From: Cyrtodaria siliqua
Lineage: Eukaryota > Mollusca > Bivalvia > Adapedonta > Hiatellidae
Direction of reading: 5' to 3'
Assembly: GCA_037043455.1 (NCBI GenBank)
Contig: JAWPHD010005094.1
Coordinates: forward strand, 1-64,000
Length of the DNA stretch: 64,000 nucleotides
Shown: in pieces, positions 37,795 to 51,037 of the stretch
Position numbering within the stretch: position 1 is the stretch's first letter
Layout of the letters: each line of letters begins with the position of its first letter
Made by a program: the position numbers and the translations under genes
The notes under the pieces: generated by a model
What the model was told of the DNA's origin: nothing
The model's input: the letters and a program-made list of their open reading frames with translations, nothing else
Databases searched by the model: none

Positions 37795-38069
37795 TGAGTC
37801 TGGACTTTTATCTGTGTGTTTGTGTGTGATGTGATGATATGTCTACTTGAAGCAGCGAACTCAATGGTTTCTTTATAGTGCTGCCACACTGGAATACCAC
37901 ACCGTAGTAGACATGATACCCCCAGTCACACTATTCTGACACTGGTCAATCAGTCGTAGCACTACCCATTATTTGCTCATCAGGCAAGGGTTCCATTTTT
38001 AAAGTATCTGGAGACTCGAACCCACGACCTCCCGAATGCAAGGCAGACGCTCTAACCAGTACACCACAA
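37795..38069 (-). mobile_element. tRNA-derived SINE with an Ala-tRNA-like head
   Basis: The minus strand reads TGTGGTGTACTGGTTAGAGC (A box), then TTGCATTCGGGAGG and GTGGGTTCGAGTC (B box; plus-strand 38013-38023). The order and the TGC at the anticodon position recall tRNA-Ala, but folding is imperfect and a non-tRNA body follows (AAATGGAACCCTTGCCTGAT and on). This is a SINE, not a tRNA gene. The 3' limit is uncertain. Confidence 0.65.
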
Positions 38070-38329
38070 TGCTTCGGTCAAATTTCAATTCGTTCCCAGA
38101 CAGGACATATATGGCATGGAACGAACTTCGAACGGCTATCTATCTAGTCATGATCCAGTCTGGATCGACATTGGCTGAATCACCAACCGTCATAAAAGCT
38201 GCTACTACATCAGTGTATGTAAGCTATATATACATAAACCGTGATTCACGCGTATACTTTTTTGCCGAACAACATGTAATTACGGTTTCAACGTTATGTC
38301 ATTACGAAATATGTATATATATGATTTAA

Positions 38330-38643
38330 GCTTTTTTTTATTTGAATATTGTCTAATCATTATGATGATGTATGTTTGAGAAAAGTACAATGATTTTAAA
38401 ACATAGGAATTTGTTGTTTCCTACTTGACATTTAATAAATGGTGGTCCATTTTCCGAATATTTGTTCAATATTTAGTTGAGTATGTCTGGGAGTGGAGGA
38501 CACGGGGTCCGACGTTTTTCATCAATATAATCTGAAAATGCACCAAATTCATCAAATGCTATGTAGAAAAGACGTTGGTTTGTTTCACTGTTCTTGACGT
38601 TTAGCACTAGCAGTGCTCAAGATACTTATTAGTTTCTACATCT
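38330..38643. other. Non-coding, nothing recognised
   Basis: AT-rich sequence between two SINEs. No structure is seen. Confidence 0.4.
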
Positions 38644-38655
38644 ACATTTTAAGAA

Positions 38656-38921
38656 TTGAATTGAATTGAATTGGATTTTATAATCGCACCAACAGCTAAG
38701 GTCATATGGCGACTTTCCAGCTTCCACTGGTGGAGGAAGACCCCAGGTGCCCCTCCGGGCAATTTTCGTGCACGGGCGGGCACCTGGGTAGAACCACCGA
38801 CGTTCCGCAAGCCAGCTGGATAGCTTCCTCACATAAAGATTCCGAGGCCCCTGAGGGATCGAACCTACAGCGGTGAGGGGCAAGTGATTGCAAGTCAGAG
38901 ACTCTAACCACTCGGCCACGG
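38656..38921 (-). mobile_element. tRNA-derived SINE, 266 bp, with 12-bp target duplication
   Basis: Flanked by ACATTTTAAGAA at 38644-38655 and 38922-38933. The minus-strand head reads GTCCGTGGCCGAGTGGTTAG with A box TGGCCGAGTGG (38908-38918) and B box GGTTCGATCCC (38855-38865), like Leu or Ser tRNAs. The tail ends GGTGCGATTATAAAATCC plus an ATTCA pentamer array. The clean flanks make the boundaries reliable. Confidence 0.92.
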
Positions 38922-38933
38922 ACATTTTAAGAA

Positions 38934-40154
38934 ACTGAGTGTCCTATTTGACCCTAATGTTTCTGTCGGGGGTAGAAAAACAAAAATAGTGAATTGATGG
39001 GACAGAGAAAAGCATAGATCGATTGAAGCAGCAGACAGGTAAAGTTTCCAAACGGTGTTTTCATCACCTTCAAATTTGAACTACTCCGTAGCATCAGACC
39101 AAACCGGATACACTGGATAGGGTCCAGTGGAAACCTCAAACTTTGTTAAAAGTAACAACTTAAAAAAGGGGATGAAGCACCAATAGTGGCGCGAAAGCCG
39201 GATTGCGAATTTAACATTTTAAGTGAAAAATCTTTGTGAAAAGTGGGGTAGTCCAGGTAAAATACATGACATAGTTAGGGTTATTTTCATATAACATTTG
39301 TAATGATGTTGAACAAGTGTCAAGTTTCAAAGCTTTTCGACAATTCATTTTTGAGAAATGAGGAAAAAACACAAACTTTAACGAAAACTTCAAAACTCGT
39401 AGACGGACGGACGGATAGACGGACGGACGGATAGACGGAAAGACACATGGAAATCGCCAAACTGTAAGCCTGGATTTTCTACGCAGTCCAGCCAAAAAAA
39501 AAAACAAATACAAATTCTGTACATTATGGTGGAGTCTAAACACGACAAATTTGCTATTATTTCGGGCGTTTGTTTAAGCTAAAGGTTTTTCAGCTATGTG
39601 AGTGAGTTATTTTAACAAAATGTAAATACATTATATATAATTGGTACTGGCAATTTTAGTGGTAAATAAAAACACCTTAGTTTGGAAATTCGGTTAAAAA
39701 ATAAATATTTTACAGCCATCAGTTCAGATGAGGCTTTTTGTATGTAAATTCCTATCTATCTGTCTACATCATGCATAAGCCTCTTTCGGGTGTACATCTG
39801 CCGTGTTGCTGGGACAGCAAAAAAATAAGAAATCTCAAATATAACTTCAGTTAGCCTCAATAGTTTCCGAATGTCTTAATTTCGGTTTGCCCAACTCATT
39901 AAAACCATTTTTGGATAAAAGGTCGAAGCGCCCCAAAATATGCAACATAGGGTAAAAATACCTTTTAAACTTCCCCTACCTAAACACGCCAGTCAAATTA
40001 TTGGGATCTCGGGAAGGAGGCTGTTCCTATCCCTGTCAGTGTGAGTAACATCTTAGGCCTAACCATCGTTTAGTCACTCTAGACCTGGTGTTGTTCTATA
40101 TACTAGTAGTTATATTTTTTCATAATGGACCATAATGTTACTGTGCGGTAAAAA
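38934..40154. other. Non-coding; GACGGACG-type repeat at 39210-39540
   Basis: At 39390-39430 there is GACGGACGGACGGATAGACG repeated, followed by CACATGGAAATCGCC and CTACGCAGTCC, a dispersed molluscan-type repeat end. No coding evidence is seen. Confidence 0.5.
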
Positions 40155-40460
40155 AAGGATGCGATGTCAGAGTGGTTAGCTTACTTGCCTCTGGATATAG
40201 AAGTCTGTGGTTCGACTCCCGGAGGTTCACGTCTCGAGAAGTGATAACGCATTCCCTTAGATCTAGAACTATTCGTGCAAGATAGTTAAATTTACTGTGA
40301 AAGTATGTCATTCTTCCCTAATGGTGTAAAGCCGTTGGTCTCCTGTGCAGGGAGAGACATACCCTAGTCAGGTTAAAATCTCGCTGAACGTCTGTGAATA
40401 TCATAAAAAAGCCTGCATGTAACTTCTGTGAATATCATAAAAAAGCCTGCATGTAAACTC
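40155..40460 (+). mobile_element. tRNA-derived SINE fragment
   Basis: The head reads GATGTCAGAGTGGTTAGC (A box) and GTGGTTCGACTCCCGG (B box, about 40208), followed by a non-tRNA body through GGAGAGACATACCC. The end carries a 35-bp direct duplication (TCTGTGAATATCATAAAAAA and on). Target duplications were not found. Confidence 0.65.
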
Positions 40461-41643
40461 ATCCACAGAAACGAAACATAGATAATCATAAGTATGTGTA
40501 TAATACGTCAATAGAATTGGAAGAAAGAAAGAAAGAAAAAGAAACAAAGAAAGATGGATCGGTAATAAGCACCTTGCTCACTAGTTGTACTAACAGACCA
40601 TACGTCATAATGTGACGACATACGATGATGACGTAAATCAATGACGTCTTGTCATTGTATTATAATTTCCGTAACATTTCCGGAAATTGCCAGATTGTTC
40701 GTGTTTGACACGAATGAACACGGAATAACCTCGTCGATTTCCGTCAATGGCTTACAATAGGAGACGACCGAATACGGAAATCTGCGAAGAATTCCGATTG
40801 CATTTATGGTTTTACGGGAAAATAAACAAATGAAAGATAGTTTTTAACCAAATCATTTGCTTATCCTAATCGGTTAGCAAGACATATACATTTCTGCGAC
40901 ACGAAATCTACTTTTATTAAATTGTGAAACGTGTTGACAAATTTTCGCCAATGAACAACGCGCAAGGTAACACTTTGGGCAATGCTTCCGGTTAATGGCC
41001 GTTTTGGCGACATAGGTAAAAATGCAATTTCATTGTGATTTTTGGATGGGTTCGAGAAAGGTTTTTAATGTTTTTTAAACTCATTCTGCTTGGAAACCAC
41101 CATTCTTAATGATTTCTACGAATGCTTATCTTGTTAATTTCGTAACGAAATATGCTACTTTACGGTTGAAGTCGCCCATAAACTGCCGTAAATGACCCAA
41201 GACTTTTCAAAAGGATGGATGGTATGTTTACTTTTCGCCTGCATGATACCATAGGAGCTCGCTTGCGCTCGCTATTAGTTGTTTAACGACTTTATACTAG
41301 ATATATTATGAAACAGTGGTGTTTATGTTTATATATCTTTTTACTGATACATATCATGTGTAAGATGGCAATATGTCCGCAAAGTGTCGAATATGTCCGA
41401 GGCAAATTTAGTGAAAATCTCAAACAAATTTATCATTGATATCGGTCAGTAAATGTCGAACGGTAAATTAGAGAGAAGACTGGTTTTAAAAGCTTTTTTA
41501 ATGGATAAGGAAAATTAGTGAAATGCAATAGAATATATGTGAATCGTTCATTGTCGGGAAAACCTAAATAATTTCGAGTACGTTTTATCGAACGTCTGCG
41601 CAACCGGAATCCTCAGACTTAACCACTCGATATTGACAAAGAA
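40461..41643. other. Non-coding; GAAA microsatellite
   Basis: GAAAGAAAGAAAGAAAAAGA lies at about 40521-40540. The rest shows no supported frame. Words such as TTCCGTAACATTTCCGGAAA near 40670 are short inverted motifs. Confidence 0.45.
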
Positions 41644-42152
41644 TGTTGGCGGTGCGGTTCCCGGATTAGAGTTATAATGGGGTGTAAAAGGACCCTGAGT
41701 AAATGTAAATGGAGAATGGGATTATTACAGGATGACGTTGGCTTAAAGGCCACGATTATTATCCCACCATATACACAGACTCTACCCTCCTCACCACGCC
41801 CGAATAATAGCATGTAATGTGTAGGTAATTAGTGTAGTTACGTACTGATAAGGATCAATAATTCTCAGTGGGGTAGCTGATTAGCCTCCGCTCATTAAAG
41901 GACAATCGACAGTGTGTATTATGGTCTAATGGCATCCTTATTAGGTCTGCCTATTTTAATCGGCGGTCGTAAATCACTATGACTCTCCACCCCACGTAGT
42001 GTCTCTAATTATTTCATAGAAAACTGTTTTCTCAAGAGCGTTGACGTAAAAATTGCAAATTTCTAATCATATAATAAATTATCACCAAACTATATTTGGA
42101 GTTATTAACCTGACAACTAATTGATGTAGAAACTCAACGTTAAAAGGCATGA
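41644..42152. repeat. Dispersed repeat R1, copy 2
   Basis: Matches 8344-8884 in the same orientation with short deletions. It is followed within about 100 bp by the segment 42243-42390, which matches 45-180 near the start of the window. Confidence 0.8.
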
Positions 42153-42479
42153 TTTACTAAAATATAAACACATATATGCATATAGATACAGTGTATTATG
42201 CATTTATATGGTATTCTTAAATCATGTAATCACAATTTATAAATCACGAGATGACATAAACTTTCATCTTCCATTGCATATTTTTGTATTATTAGTTTAT
42301 GATTCCATCAACAGCTGAACTTGTGTGTGTCTATTGTGTCTATTTCACATGTTTTCCCCACTGTTAGCCCCAATTGTATAATCGCTTCATTACAGACCAT
42401 TTAACGGTCAACCGCTTCACTACAAATCATTATAGGCAGGTCATTTTAGCCTTAAATATAGCCTAAGGTAAAAGAAATT

Positions 42480-42990
42480 GGCACAGAAATTATTTTTACA
42501 GATCCTGGTTCGAAACAATATACAAAAAAATATATCCAAAGTCCTCATCTCTAATCACGTGCTAAATATGATTTTTTGGGGTGAAAAGTCAAAAAAGTGA
42601 AGAAAATCGCTATTTTCTGGAATAAATTTATATCCATTCAGAATATTAGTAAAACATGTATTAATATATGAAATGTTATTGTTAATATTACATAATATTA
42701 CGTTTAAATGGAAAAAAAGTATAATTATATATCAAAACCTGTTATTGGGTCCAAAAACTACTTTTTTTTTAAAACAATATTTTTGTTTAATGGATTTAGG
42801 ACAAGATTAATAAAAAATAGCATAAATTCAAATAAATTGTCACTGACATTATTTTAACTGATTATGGTTTCCAAAGATATAAAAAACAATATGTTCAAAA
42901 TCCTCCTCTGAAATCACATTCTAAATATAGTATTTTTGGGGTAGAAAATTGTAAAAATGAAGAAAAATCGCTGATTTTAGGAATTCACCA
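42480..42990. repeat. ~365-bp diverged tandem duplication
   Basis: ATATATCCAAAGTCCTCATC and TTTTTTGGGGTGAAAAGTC (42528-42590) recur changed at 42890-42955 as ATATGTTCAAAATCCTCCTC and TTTTTGGGGTAGAAAA. Both are followed by a GAAGAAAATCGCT word. It lies just outside the left end of the large candidate element. Confidence 0.65.
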
Positions 42991-43259
42991 AGTATAAAAT
43001 CAAAATCTTTTTTTTCTTGTAATCAATTTCCGTACTAACTAAATAATACTTGTTCAAGTCGTTTCTGCATATATATATAATTATGTTAGGATTGTTGAGT
43101 CAAGCAACACTTCATGTTTAATCAGCACTGCATGAAATAAGGGATTTAATTAAAACTTAAATATGCTTAAATATATTTAAATTTCAAGTGCTGGATTTAA
43201 GAGCAATTTAATTACACTTAAATATCTAAATTAAGTTTTTCACTTTTATGTCGAATTTA

Positions 43260-46200
43260 ATCGAGTTTAATTTTGATTAAATGTATATTTACACCATGTT
43301 GCACATTTAATGTGTGATTAAATGTATCAATATACCATGTAGCAAATTTAATTTGCGATTAAATGTAACTATATACCATGTTGCAAATTTAATGTGCGAT
43401 TAAATGTATACATACATCATGTTGCAAATTTAAGATGTGATTAAATGTATATTTACACCATGTTGCTAATTTAAGGTGTGATTAAATGTATACATACACC
43501 AAGTTTTAAATTTAAGGTGTGATTAATGTATACATACACCATGTTTTAAATTTAAGGTGTGATTAAATGTATACATACACCATGTTTTAAATTTAAGGTG
43601 TGATTAAATGTATATATACACCAAGTTGTAAATTTAAGGTGTGATTAAATGTATACATACACCATGTTGCAAATTTAAGGTGTGATTAAATGTATACATA
43701 CACCATATAGCAAATTTAAGGTGTGATTAAATGTATACATACACCATGTTTTTAAATTTAAGGTGTGATTAAATGTATACATACACCATGTTGCAAATTT
43801 AAGGTGTGATTAAATGTATATATACATCAAGTTGTAAATTTAAGGTGTGATTAAATGTATACATACACCATGTTGCAAATTTAAGGTGTGATTAAATGTA
43901 TACATACACCATATAGCAAATGTAAGGTGTGATTAAATGTATACATACACCAAGTTTTAAATTTAAGGTGTGATTAAATGTATACATACACCATGTTTTA
44001 AATTTAAGGTGTGATTAAATGTATACATACACCATGTTTTTAATTTAAGGTGTGATTAAATGTATATATACACCAAGTTGTACATTTAAGGTGTGATTAA
44101 ATGTATACATACACCATGTTGCAAATTTAAGGTGTGATTAAATGTATACATACACCATATAGCAAATTTAAGGTGTGATTACATGTATACATACACCATG
44201 TTTTTAAATTTAAGGTGTGATTAAATGTATACATACAACATGATGCAAATTTAAGGTGCGATTAAATGTGTACATACACCATGTAGCATATTTAAGGTGT
44301 GATTAAATGTATACATACACCATGTTTTAAATTTAAGGTGTGATTCAATGTATATATACACCATGTTGCAAATTTAAGGTGTGATTAAATGTGTACATAC
44401 ACCATGTTTTTAAATTTAAGGTGTGATTAAATGTATACATACACCATGTTTTAAATTTAAGGTGTGATTAAATGTATATATACACCAAGTTGTAAATTTA
44501 AGGTGTGATTAAATGTATACATACACCATGTTGCAAATTTAAGGTGTGATTAAATGTATACATACACCATATAGCAAATTTAAGGTGTGATTAAATGTAT
44601 ACATACACCAAGTTTTAAATTTAAGGTGTGATTAAATGTATACATACACCATGATTTAAATTTAAGGTGTGATTAAATGTATACATACACCATGTTTTAA
44701 ATTTAAGGTGTGATTAAATGTATATATACACCAAGTTGTAAATTTAAGGCGTGATTAAATGTATACATACACCATGTTGCAAATTTAAGGTGTGATTAAA
44801 TGTATACATACATCATGTTGCAAATTTAAGATGTGATTAAATGTATATTTACACCATGTTGCTAATTTAAGGTGTGATTAAATGTATACATACACCAAGT
44901 TTTAAATTTAAGGTGTGATTAAATGTATACATACACCATGTTTTAAATTTAAGGTGTGATTAAATGTATACATACACCATGTTTTAAATTTAAGGTGTGA
45001 TTAAATGTATATATACACCAAGTTGTAAATTTAAGGTGTGATTAAATGTATACATACACCATGTTGCAAATTTAAGGTGTGATTAAATGTATACATACAC
45101 CATATAGCAAATTTAAGGTGTGATTAAATGTATACATACACCATGTTTTTAAATTTAAGGTGTGATTAAATGTATACATACACCATGTTGCAAATTTAAG
45201 GTGTGATTAAATGTATATATACATCAAGTTGTAAATTTAAGGTGTGATTAAATGTATACATACACCATGTTGCAAATTTAAGGTGTGATTAAATGTATAC
45301 ATACACCATATAGCAAATGTAAGGTGTGATTAAATGTATACATACACCAAGTTTTAAATTTAAGGTGTGATTAAATGTATACATACACCATGTTTTAAAT
45401 TTAAGGTGTGATTAAATGTATACATACACCATGTTTTTAATTTAAGGTGTGATTAAATGTATATATACACCAAGTTGTACATTTAAGGTGTGATTAAATG
45501 TATACATACACCATGTTGCAAATTTAAGGTGTGATTAAATGTATACATACACCATATAGCAAATTTAAGGTGTGATTACATGTATACATACACCATGTTT
45601 TTAAATTTAAGGTGTGATTAAATGTATACATACAACATGATGCAAATTTAAGGTGCGATTAAATGTGTACATACACCATGTAGCATATTTAAGGTGTGAT
45701 TAAATGTATACATACACCATGTTTTAAATTTAAGGTGTGATTAAATGTATATATACACCATGTTGCAAATTTAAGGTGTGATTAAATGTGTACATACACC
45801 ATGTTTTTAAATTTAAGGTGTGATTAAATGTATACATACACCATGTTTTAAATTTAAGGTGTGATTAAATGTATATATACACCAAGTTGTAAATTTAAGG
45901 TGTGATTAAATGTATACATACACCATGTTGCAAATTTAAGGTGTGATTAAATGTATACATACACCATATAGCAAATTTAAGGTGTGATTAAATGTATACA
46001 TACACCAAGTTTTAAATTTAAGGTGTGATTAAATGTATACATACACCATGTTTTAAATTTAAGGTGTGATTAAATGTATACATACACCATGTTTTAAATT
46101 TAAGGTGTGATTAAATGTATATATACACCAAGTTGTAAATTTAAGGTGTGATTAAATGTATACATACACCATGTTGCAAATTTAAGGTGTGATTAAATGT

Positions 46201-47790
46201 ATACATACACCATATAGCAAATTTAAGGTGTGATTACATGTATACATACACCATGTTTTAAAATTTAAGGTGTGATTAAATGTATACATACAACATGATG
46301 CAAATTTAAGGTGCGATTAAATGTATACATACACCATGTAGCATATTTAAGGTGTGATTAAATAGATACATACACCATGTTTTAAATTTAAGGTGTGATT
46401 AAATGTATATATACACCATGTTGCAAATTTAAGGTGTGATTAAATGTATACATACACCATGTTTTAAATTTAAGGTGTGATTAAATGTATATATACACCA
46501 AGTTGTAAATTTAAGGTGTGATTAAATGTATACATACACCATATAGCAAATTTAAGGTGTGATTAAATGTATACATACACCAAGTTTTAAATTTAAGGTG
46601 TGATTTAAGGTATACATACACCATGTTTTAAATTTAAGGTGTGATTAAATGTATACATACACCATGTTTTAAATTTAAGGTGTGATTAAATGTATATATA
46701 CACCAAGTTGTAAATTTAAGGTGTGATTAAATGTATACATACACCATGTTGCAAATTTAAGGTGTGATTAAATGTATACATACACCATATAGCAAATTTA
46801 AGGTGTGATTACATGTATACATACACCATGTTTTTAAATTTAAGGTGTGATTAAATGTATACATACAACATGATGCAAATTTAAGGTGCGATTAAATGTG
46901 TACATACACCACGGAGCATATTTAAGGTGTGATTAAATAGATACATACACCATGTTTTAAATTTAAGGTGTGATTAAATGTATATATACACCATGTTGCA
47001 AATTTAAGGTGTGATTAAATGTGTACATACACCATGTTGCAAATTTAAGGTGTGATTAAATGTATACATACACCATGTTGCAAATTTAAGGTGCGATTAA
47101 ATGTATACGTACACCATGTTGCAAATTTAAGGTGCGATTAAATGTATACATACACCATAGTGTAATGCAATGTGTGATTAAATGTATACATACACCATGT
47201 TTTAAATTTAAGGTGTGATTAAATGTATACATACACCATGTTGCAAATTTAAGGTGCGATTAAATGTGTACATACACCATGTAGCATATTTAAGGTGTGA
47301 TTAAATGTATACATACACCATGTTTTAAATTTAAGGTGTGATTAAATGTATACATACACCACGTTACAAATTTAAGGTGTGATTAATTGTGTACATACAC
47401 CATGTAGCATATTTAAGGTGTGATTAAATGTATATATACACCATATAGCAAAGTTAAGGTGCGATTAAATGTATACATACACCATATTGTTAATGCAATG
47501 TGTGATTAAATGTATATATACGCCATGTTGTAAATTTACGGTATGATTAAATTTATACATACACCATATTGTAAATGCAATGTGTGATTAAATGTATATA
47601 TACACCATGGTGTAAATTTAAGGTGTGATTAAATATACATACACCATGTTACAAATTTAAGATGTGATTAAATGTATATATACACCATGTAGCAAATTTA
47701 CGGTGTGATTAAATGTATACATACACCATGTTTTAAATATGTGATTAAATGTTTAAATATACAAAGTTGTAAATTTTATGTGCAATTAAA
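43260..47790. repeat. 41-bp satellite array, about 110 units, with higher-order periodicity
   Basis: The unit is GGTGTGATTAAATGTATACA followed by TACACCATGTTTTAAATTTAA. The spacing of GGTGTGATT is 41 bp (for example 44461 to 44502). Variant units (TTGCAAA, ATAGCAAA, AGTTGTAAA, CATCATG) recur in the same order: 43411-44800 is repeated at 44807-46200, giving a higher-order unit of 1396 bp or about 34 units. Later blocks at 46211 and 46793 show shorter shifted copies. Edges are more diverged, the centre more uniform. It is not CRISPR: there are no unique spacers. Confidence 0.95.
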
Positions 47791-48950
47791 TGTATTTATC
47801 ATATAACATGCGGTGTGGGAGTGTAATAACACCATTCAATATTTTTGATATTCCACTAGTGGTATAACAAAGTTAATGACGTCATGTTAATGTATGTTTT
47901 CTGACGTAATTTGTGTCTATAAACTAAATGATGTCCTGCGTTAAATACCCAATGAGCTGTTGAACATGAAGTTACAAATAAAGACATGCCTACAAAGAGG
48001 AAATCAATTAATATAGACTTAAGCAACTTTAAGTTAAGATGAAGAACTGTCTGAAGTTTTATGAACATATGTGAAATACTTTTGGCCAAGGTAAGGTTGC
48101 AGGTTACTTAAAGTTTGACGGATGACAGACGACAAAGTGAGCCCTAAGACGTAGGCGACATGTAAAGGGCATAACTCTGGTATCCACAGAACTGCAAGAC
48201 AGAGTTACAGATCTTGTGTTATGCACATCATTACAAGATGGTTATTCATTGCGGTAAGTTTGACAGTAATAGAACAAACGTTATTGAAGTTTTAGCCAGG
48301 ACATGAACATCGAGACCGAATGACTATCACTATGTCCAAACACTATACATTATATCTTCAAGACAGGGGGCATTATTTAGAACATACAATATTATAAGTT
48401 ATGGCCTGGAACGGATGGACAGACGGTTTGAACACTATATGACCTCTGGCTCTTCGAGACCTGGGGCATAAAAACAGACAACATACAAATTGATGACAAT
48501 ACCTCACCATGAGCCAGTGGCTCGGATCTAAAATGAAGGGGAAAACAAAAAAAATTGTGGTTTTAATTTAATAACAACTTAATTCTTACAATCTAATAAC
48601 GTCTTCAACTTAATAGATTTACATTATTTTAGGACTTTGAATTTTCTTTTTTTTCAATACAACTTTACAGCAGTTTATATTTATAGTTCAGATGTATCAT
48701 CATATCATGCATTTACACTGATCTCAACAAAAAATCATTCAGAGCAACAGATAGGCATAGTATAGACGTATTTGCATAAACACCCAATTAAAAATGATTG
48801 AAAACGCAATTAAAATCAAATCAAAGCGAACCAAAAATAGTGAGTGGAATTTTATGGGACATTTTGTTACTCACCGATTCTAGAATGAATGCAACGGCTT
48901 ACACCAGCAGTCGAATTTATTAGAAAAGAAAAAAGGTCACTGAATTGGAA
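47791..48950. other. Non-coding, molluscan-type dispersed repeat
   Basis: At about 48060-48480 there are phrases such as GTAAAGGGCATAACTCTGGT and GAACGGATGGACAGACGG, typical of interspersed molluscan repeats. No gene is seen. Confidence 0.45.
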
Positions 48951-49368
48951 TTGAATTGAATTGAATTGGGGTTTTAAGGCGCACCAACACATGAAAAGGT
49001 TATATGGCGCCTAAAAGGCATGAACATGCCAGGCTCATCTTCCATGTACATCGAGATAAAATATGAAAAATGGGCCTAGAACCTTCTCACCCTGAACTGC
49101 AGAGTTGCTGCAAATTCTATCGTAGAAACTCCATTTACGCTGGAGCCACGTTATTGTTTTTCTGCCACTGCTCTTTTGATGCGAGCGAGATAGCACCTGA
49201 AACAATGCAGGGATCATGATGAAGACCTTTAATGAACATGAACAAAAAGTGATGAAATGAACATGAATTTGGGGGGATTCTACCCCTCTGCCTACCCCTC
49301 CAAAGGGATCTGCAGTGGCCGTATTCTTTGCCCCGTGACCAAACGGGGCCCCCGGCAACCACACGGGC
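48951..49368 (-). mobile_element. SINE-like element, 418 bp, with perfect 13-bp target duplication
   Basis: CACTGAATTGGAA occurs at 48938-48950 and 49369-49381. The minus-strand element starts GCCCGTGTGGTTGCCGGGGG and ends GGTGCGCCTTAAAACCCC plus an ATTCA pentamer array. It is near-identical to 23639-24058 in reverse. GGGTAGAATCC is a B-box-like word about 85 bases into the element, but the head does not fold as a clear tRNA, so its origin is uncertain. Confidence 0.9.
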
Positions 49369-49381
49369 CACTGAATTGGAA

Positions 49382-50439
49382 ACAAGAGTTCCATGGCTGA
49401 TTTTTATCTGCTTAAAACGTTAGTAACACCACCAGGCATGTAATCAACTGAATAGTAATGCATACATGTACTTAAATTGCTTAAAATATGTAAATACCCA
49501 GTTAAAATGAAAATGAGGGGTATTACCTGTATGATTAAGACATTTTTCAACAATATCCAATTCAATTCAATTTTGCCAGTACACAATTAAAACCAAAACT
49601 ATGGGGTAATACCCAATTAACTTCCAAAGCTTATCTGCTGCTCTGATCATTCATAAACGAACTAGATTAATTTTTTTTTCTTGATTTACAACATACCAGC
49701 AATCTCATTAAAATCAGACCCTTTATCATGCTACGATACTATACACTACTAAGGCATAGACTGCTTCACTGCGCATGTCGCGTTTCAGTCTATGCTCGGT
49801 ATTGAAAGAGACAATGTCTGTAACTTTTATCTTATAAAACACAAAAAAAAATCGTTGACAAACATAACACATCAACCATTATTGAATATTTGCCTAATAA
49901 AATCAAGATTGTCAATAGTGATACAAAAAAAACACTTTGTAGGGTTGACTCATAACCCACACTAAAATTACACTCGCCGGTAATAACAGAACGTTGCTAT
50001 CAACTGCGGTTAAAGCGGGCCAGATGTATTATTGCGTACTATATAGAAAACCTGATGTTGCAATATTCTCGGTATTGACCGCGCCCATGATTTTCTTCGT
50101 ATTATTTCTGTAAAACATGCCATTTAGTGCATTTCTTTGAATTTATCATGCAAAAACACAGCATTAACACAGACTTTTTTTTTCTTCCGGATATGTGTTT
50201 TGTGTGGATTTTCGTTTGTTCAGTTCACTCGAAAGTCGAACATCATCTGAAAGTTCATATGAAACGCGCGATTTCATTGGTTGAATTTAGTTGATCTTCT
50301 CATGAATATTGGTAAGATGAAAGGTCGATCTGACCTGACCTCCAAGGCATTGTTGTCAGATCCTATAGCGGAGAGTATCAAAGCGTAATTAGAATGGTTT
50401 TAATGAGACTAAAGATACCAGTCGTAAAAGGAATATGGA
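49382..50439. other. Non-coding; small hairpin and a duplicated phrase
   Basis: GCATAGACTG and CAGTCTATGC (about 49754-49796) form a hairpin. The adjoining phrase AAAGAGACAATGTCTGTAAC recurs at about 57200, so this is part of a dispersed repeat. No gene is seen. Confidence 0.5.
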
Positions 50440-50577
50440 ATATCTAACTCCCATTGCAAGATACATTTTGTAACGTTTTATAAGATACTGGGCAAAACCC
50501 GATCCCATTGCAATATAAATTTGTAATGTTTTACAAAGTACAGGACGAAACCCCCCCCGTCAACTGCAAGATAAATT
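50440..50577. repeat. 52-58-bp tandem repeat, three units
   Basis: CCCATTGCAAGATACATTTTG (one base over a unit start at 50450) recurs at 50502 and 50559 with small changes, each followed by TAATGTTTTA-like and GGGCAAAACCC-like words. It directly precedes the LINE tail. Confidence 0.65.
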
Positions 50578-51037
50578 TTGTTTACTACAGAGATCTCTAA
50601 TACATGTAAACATTTCAATACTTTATCATACAAAAATCAGTTTGCTTTCTTGTTATGTAATGAAGACGAATATATAATCAATAGAACAGCAGGGTTTATT
50701 AACACATGTTATAACATGAGATTTAATCATTTGAACTGTAATATAAGTAACAAAACAGGTCTGTCATGTTTGTGTTATAAATCATGGATTTTTCATAAAT
50801 ATAATGTGCACTTAACGGCTGTAAGAACTTGTTGAATTGAATGGATAAACTGTTATTGTTGTTTATGCCTTATCTAATTACATGTTTACTTATGTTTAAT
50901 TGTGTTGTATAATCTGAATTAAGCTTTTGTTATTTTATAACCTCATGCATATATGTCAAAATTATTATGTGATTACTATGCCAGTGATGGCCCATAATTG
51001 AAAATAAAAGATATTCTATTCTATTCCTCCCCTGGAT
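50578..51037 (+). mobile_element. 3' end of a 5'-truncated LINE
   Basis: The plus-strand frame 50578-50835 (NQFAFLLCNEDEYIINRTAG and on, ending TAVRTC) resembles the extreme C-terminus of LINE ORF2 proteins. It is followed by an AT-rich 3' untranslated stretch, AAAATAAAAGATATTC and a short ATTCT tail at about 51016-51027. This is the usual layout of a severely 5'-truncated LINE insertion. Family assignment is from general resemblance only. Confidence 0.6.

Noticed and set aside
38656..38921. A tRNA gene (Leu/Ser-like A and B boxes)
   Set aside because: The tRNA-like head is followed by a non-tRNA body and a pentamer tail with a 12-bp target duplication, so it is a SINE. The same reasoning applies at 38.0, 40.2, 53.2 and 58.6 kb.
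41619..41813. Minus-strand frame in R1
   Set aside because: Not open in the other R1 copy at 8.3 kb.
43260..47790. CRISPR-like regular repeats
   Set aside because: The repeats are directly adjacent with no unique spacers, the unit is AT-rich and variant, and the window is eukaryotic. It is a satellite.
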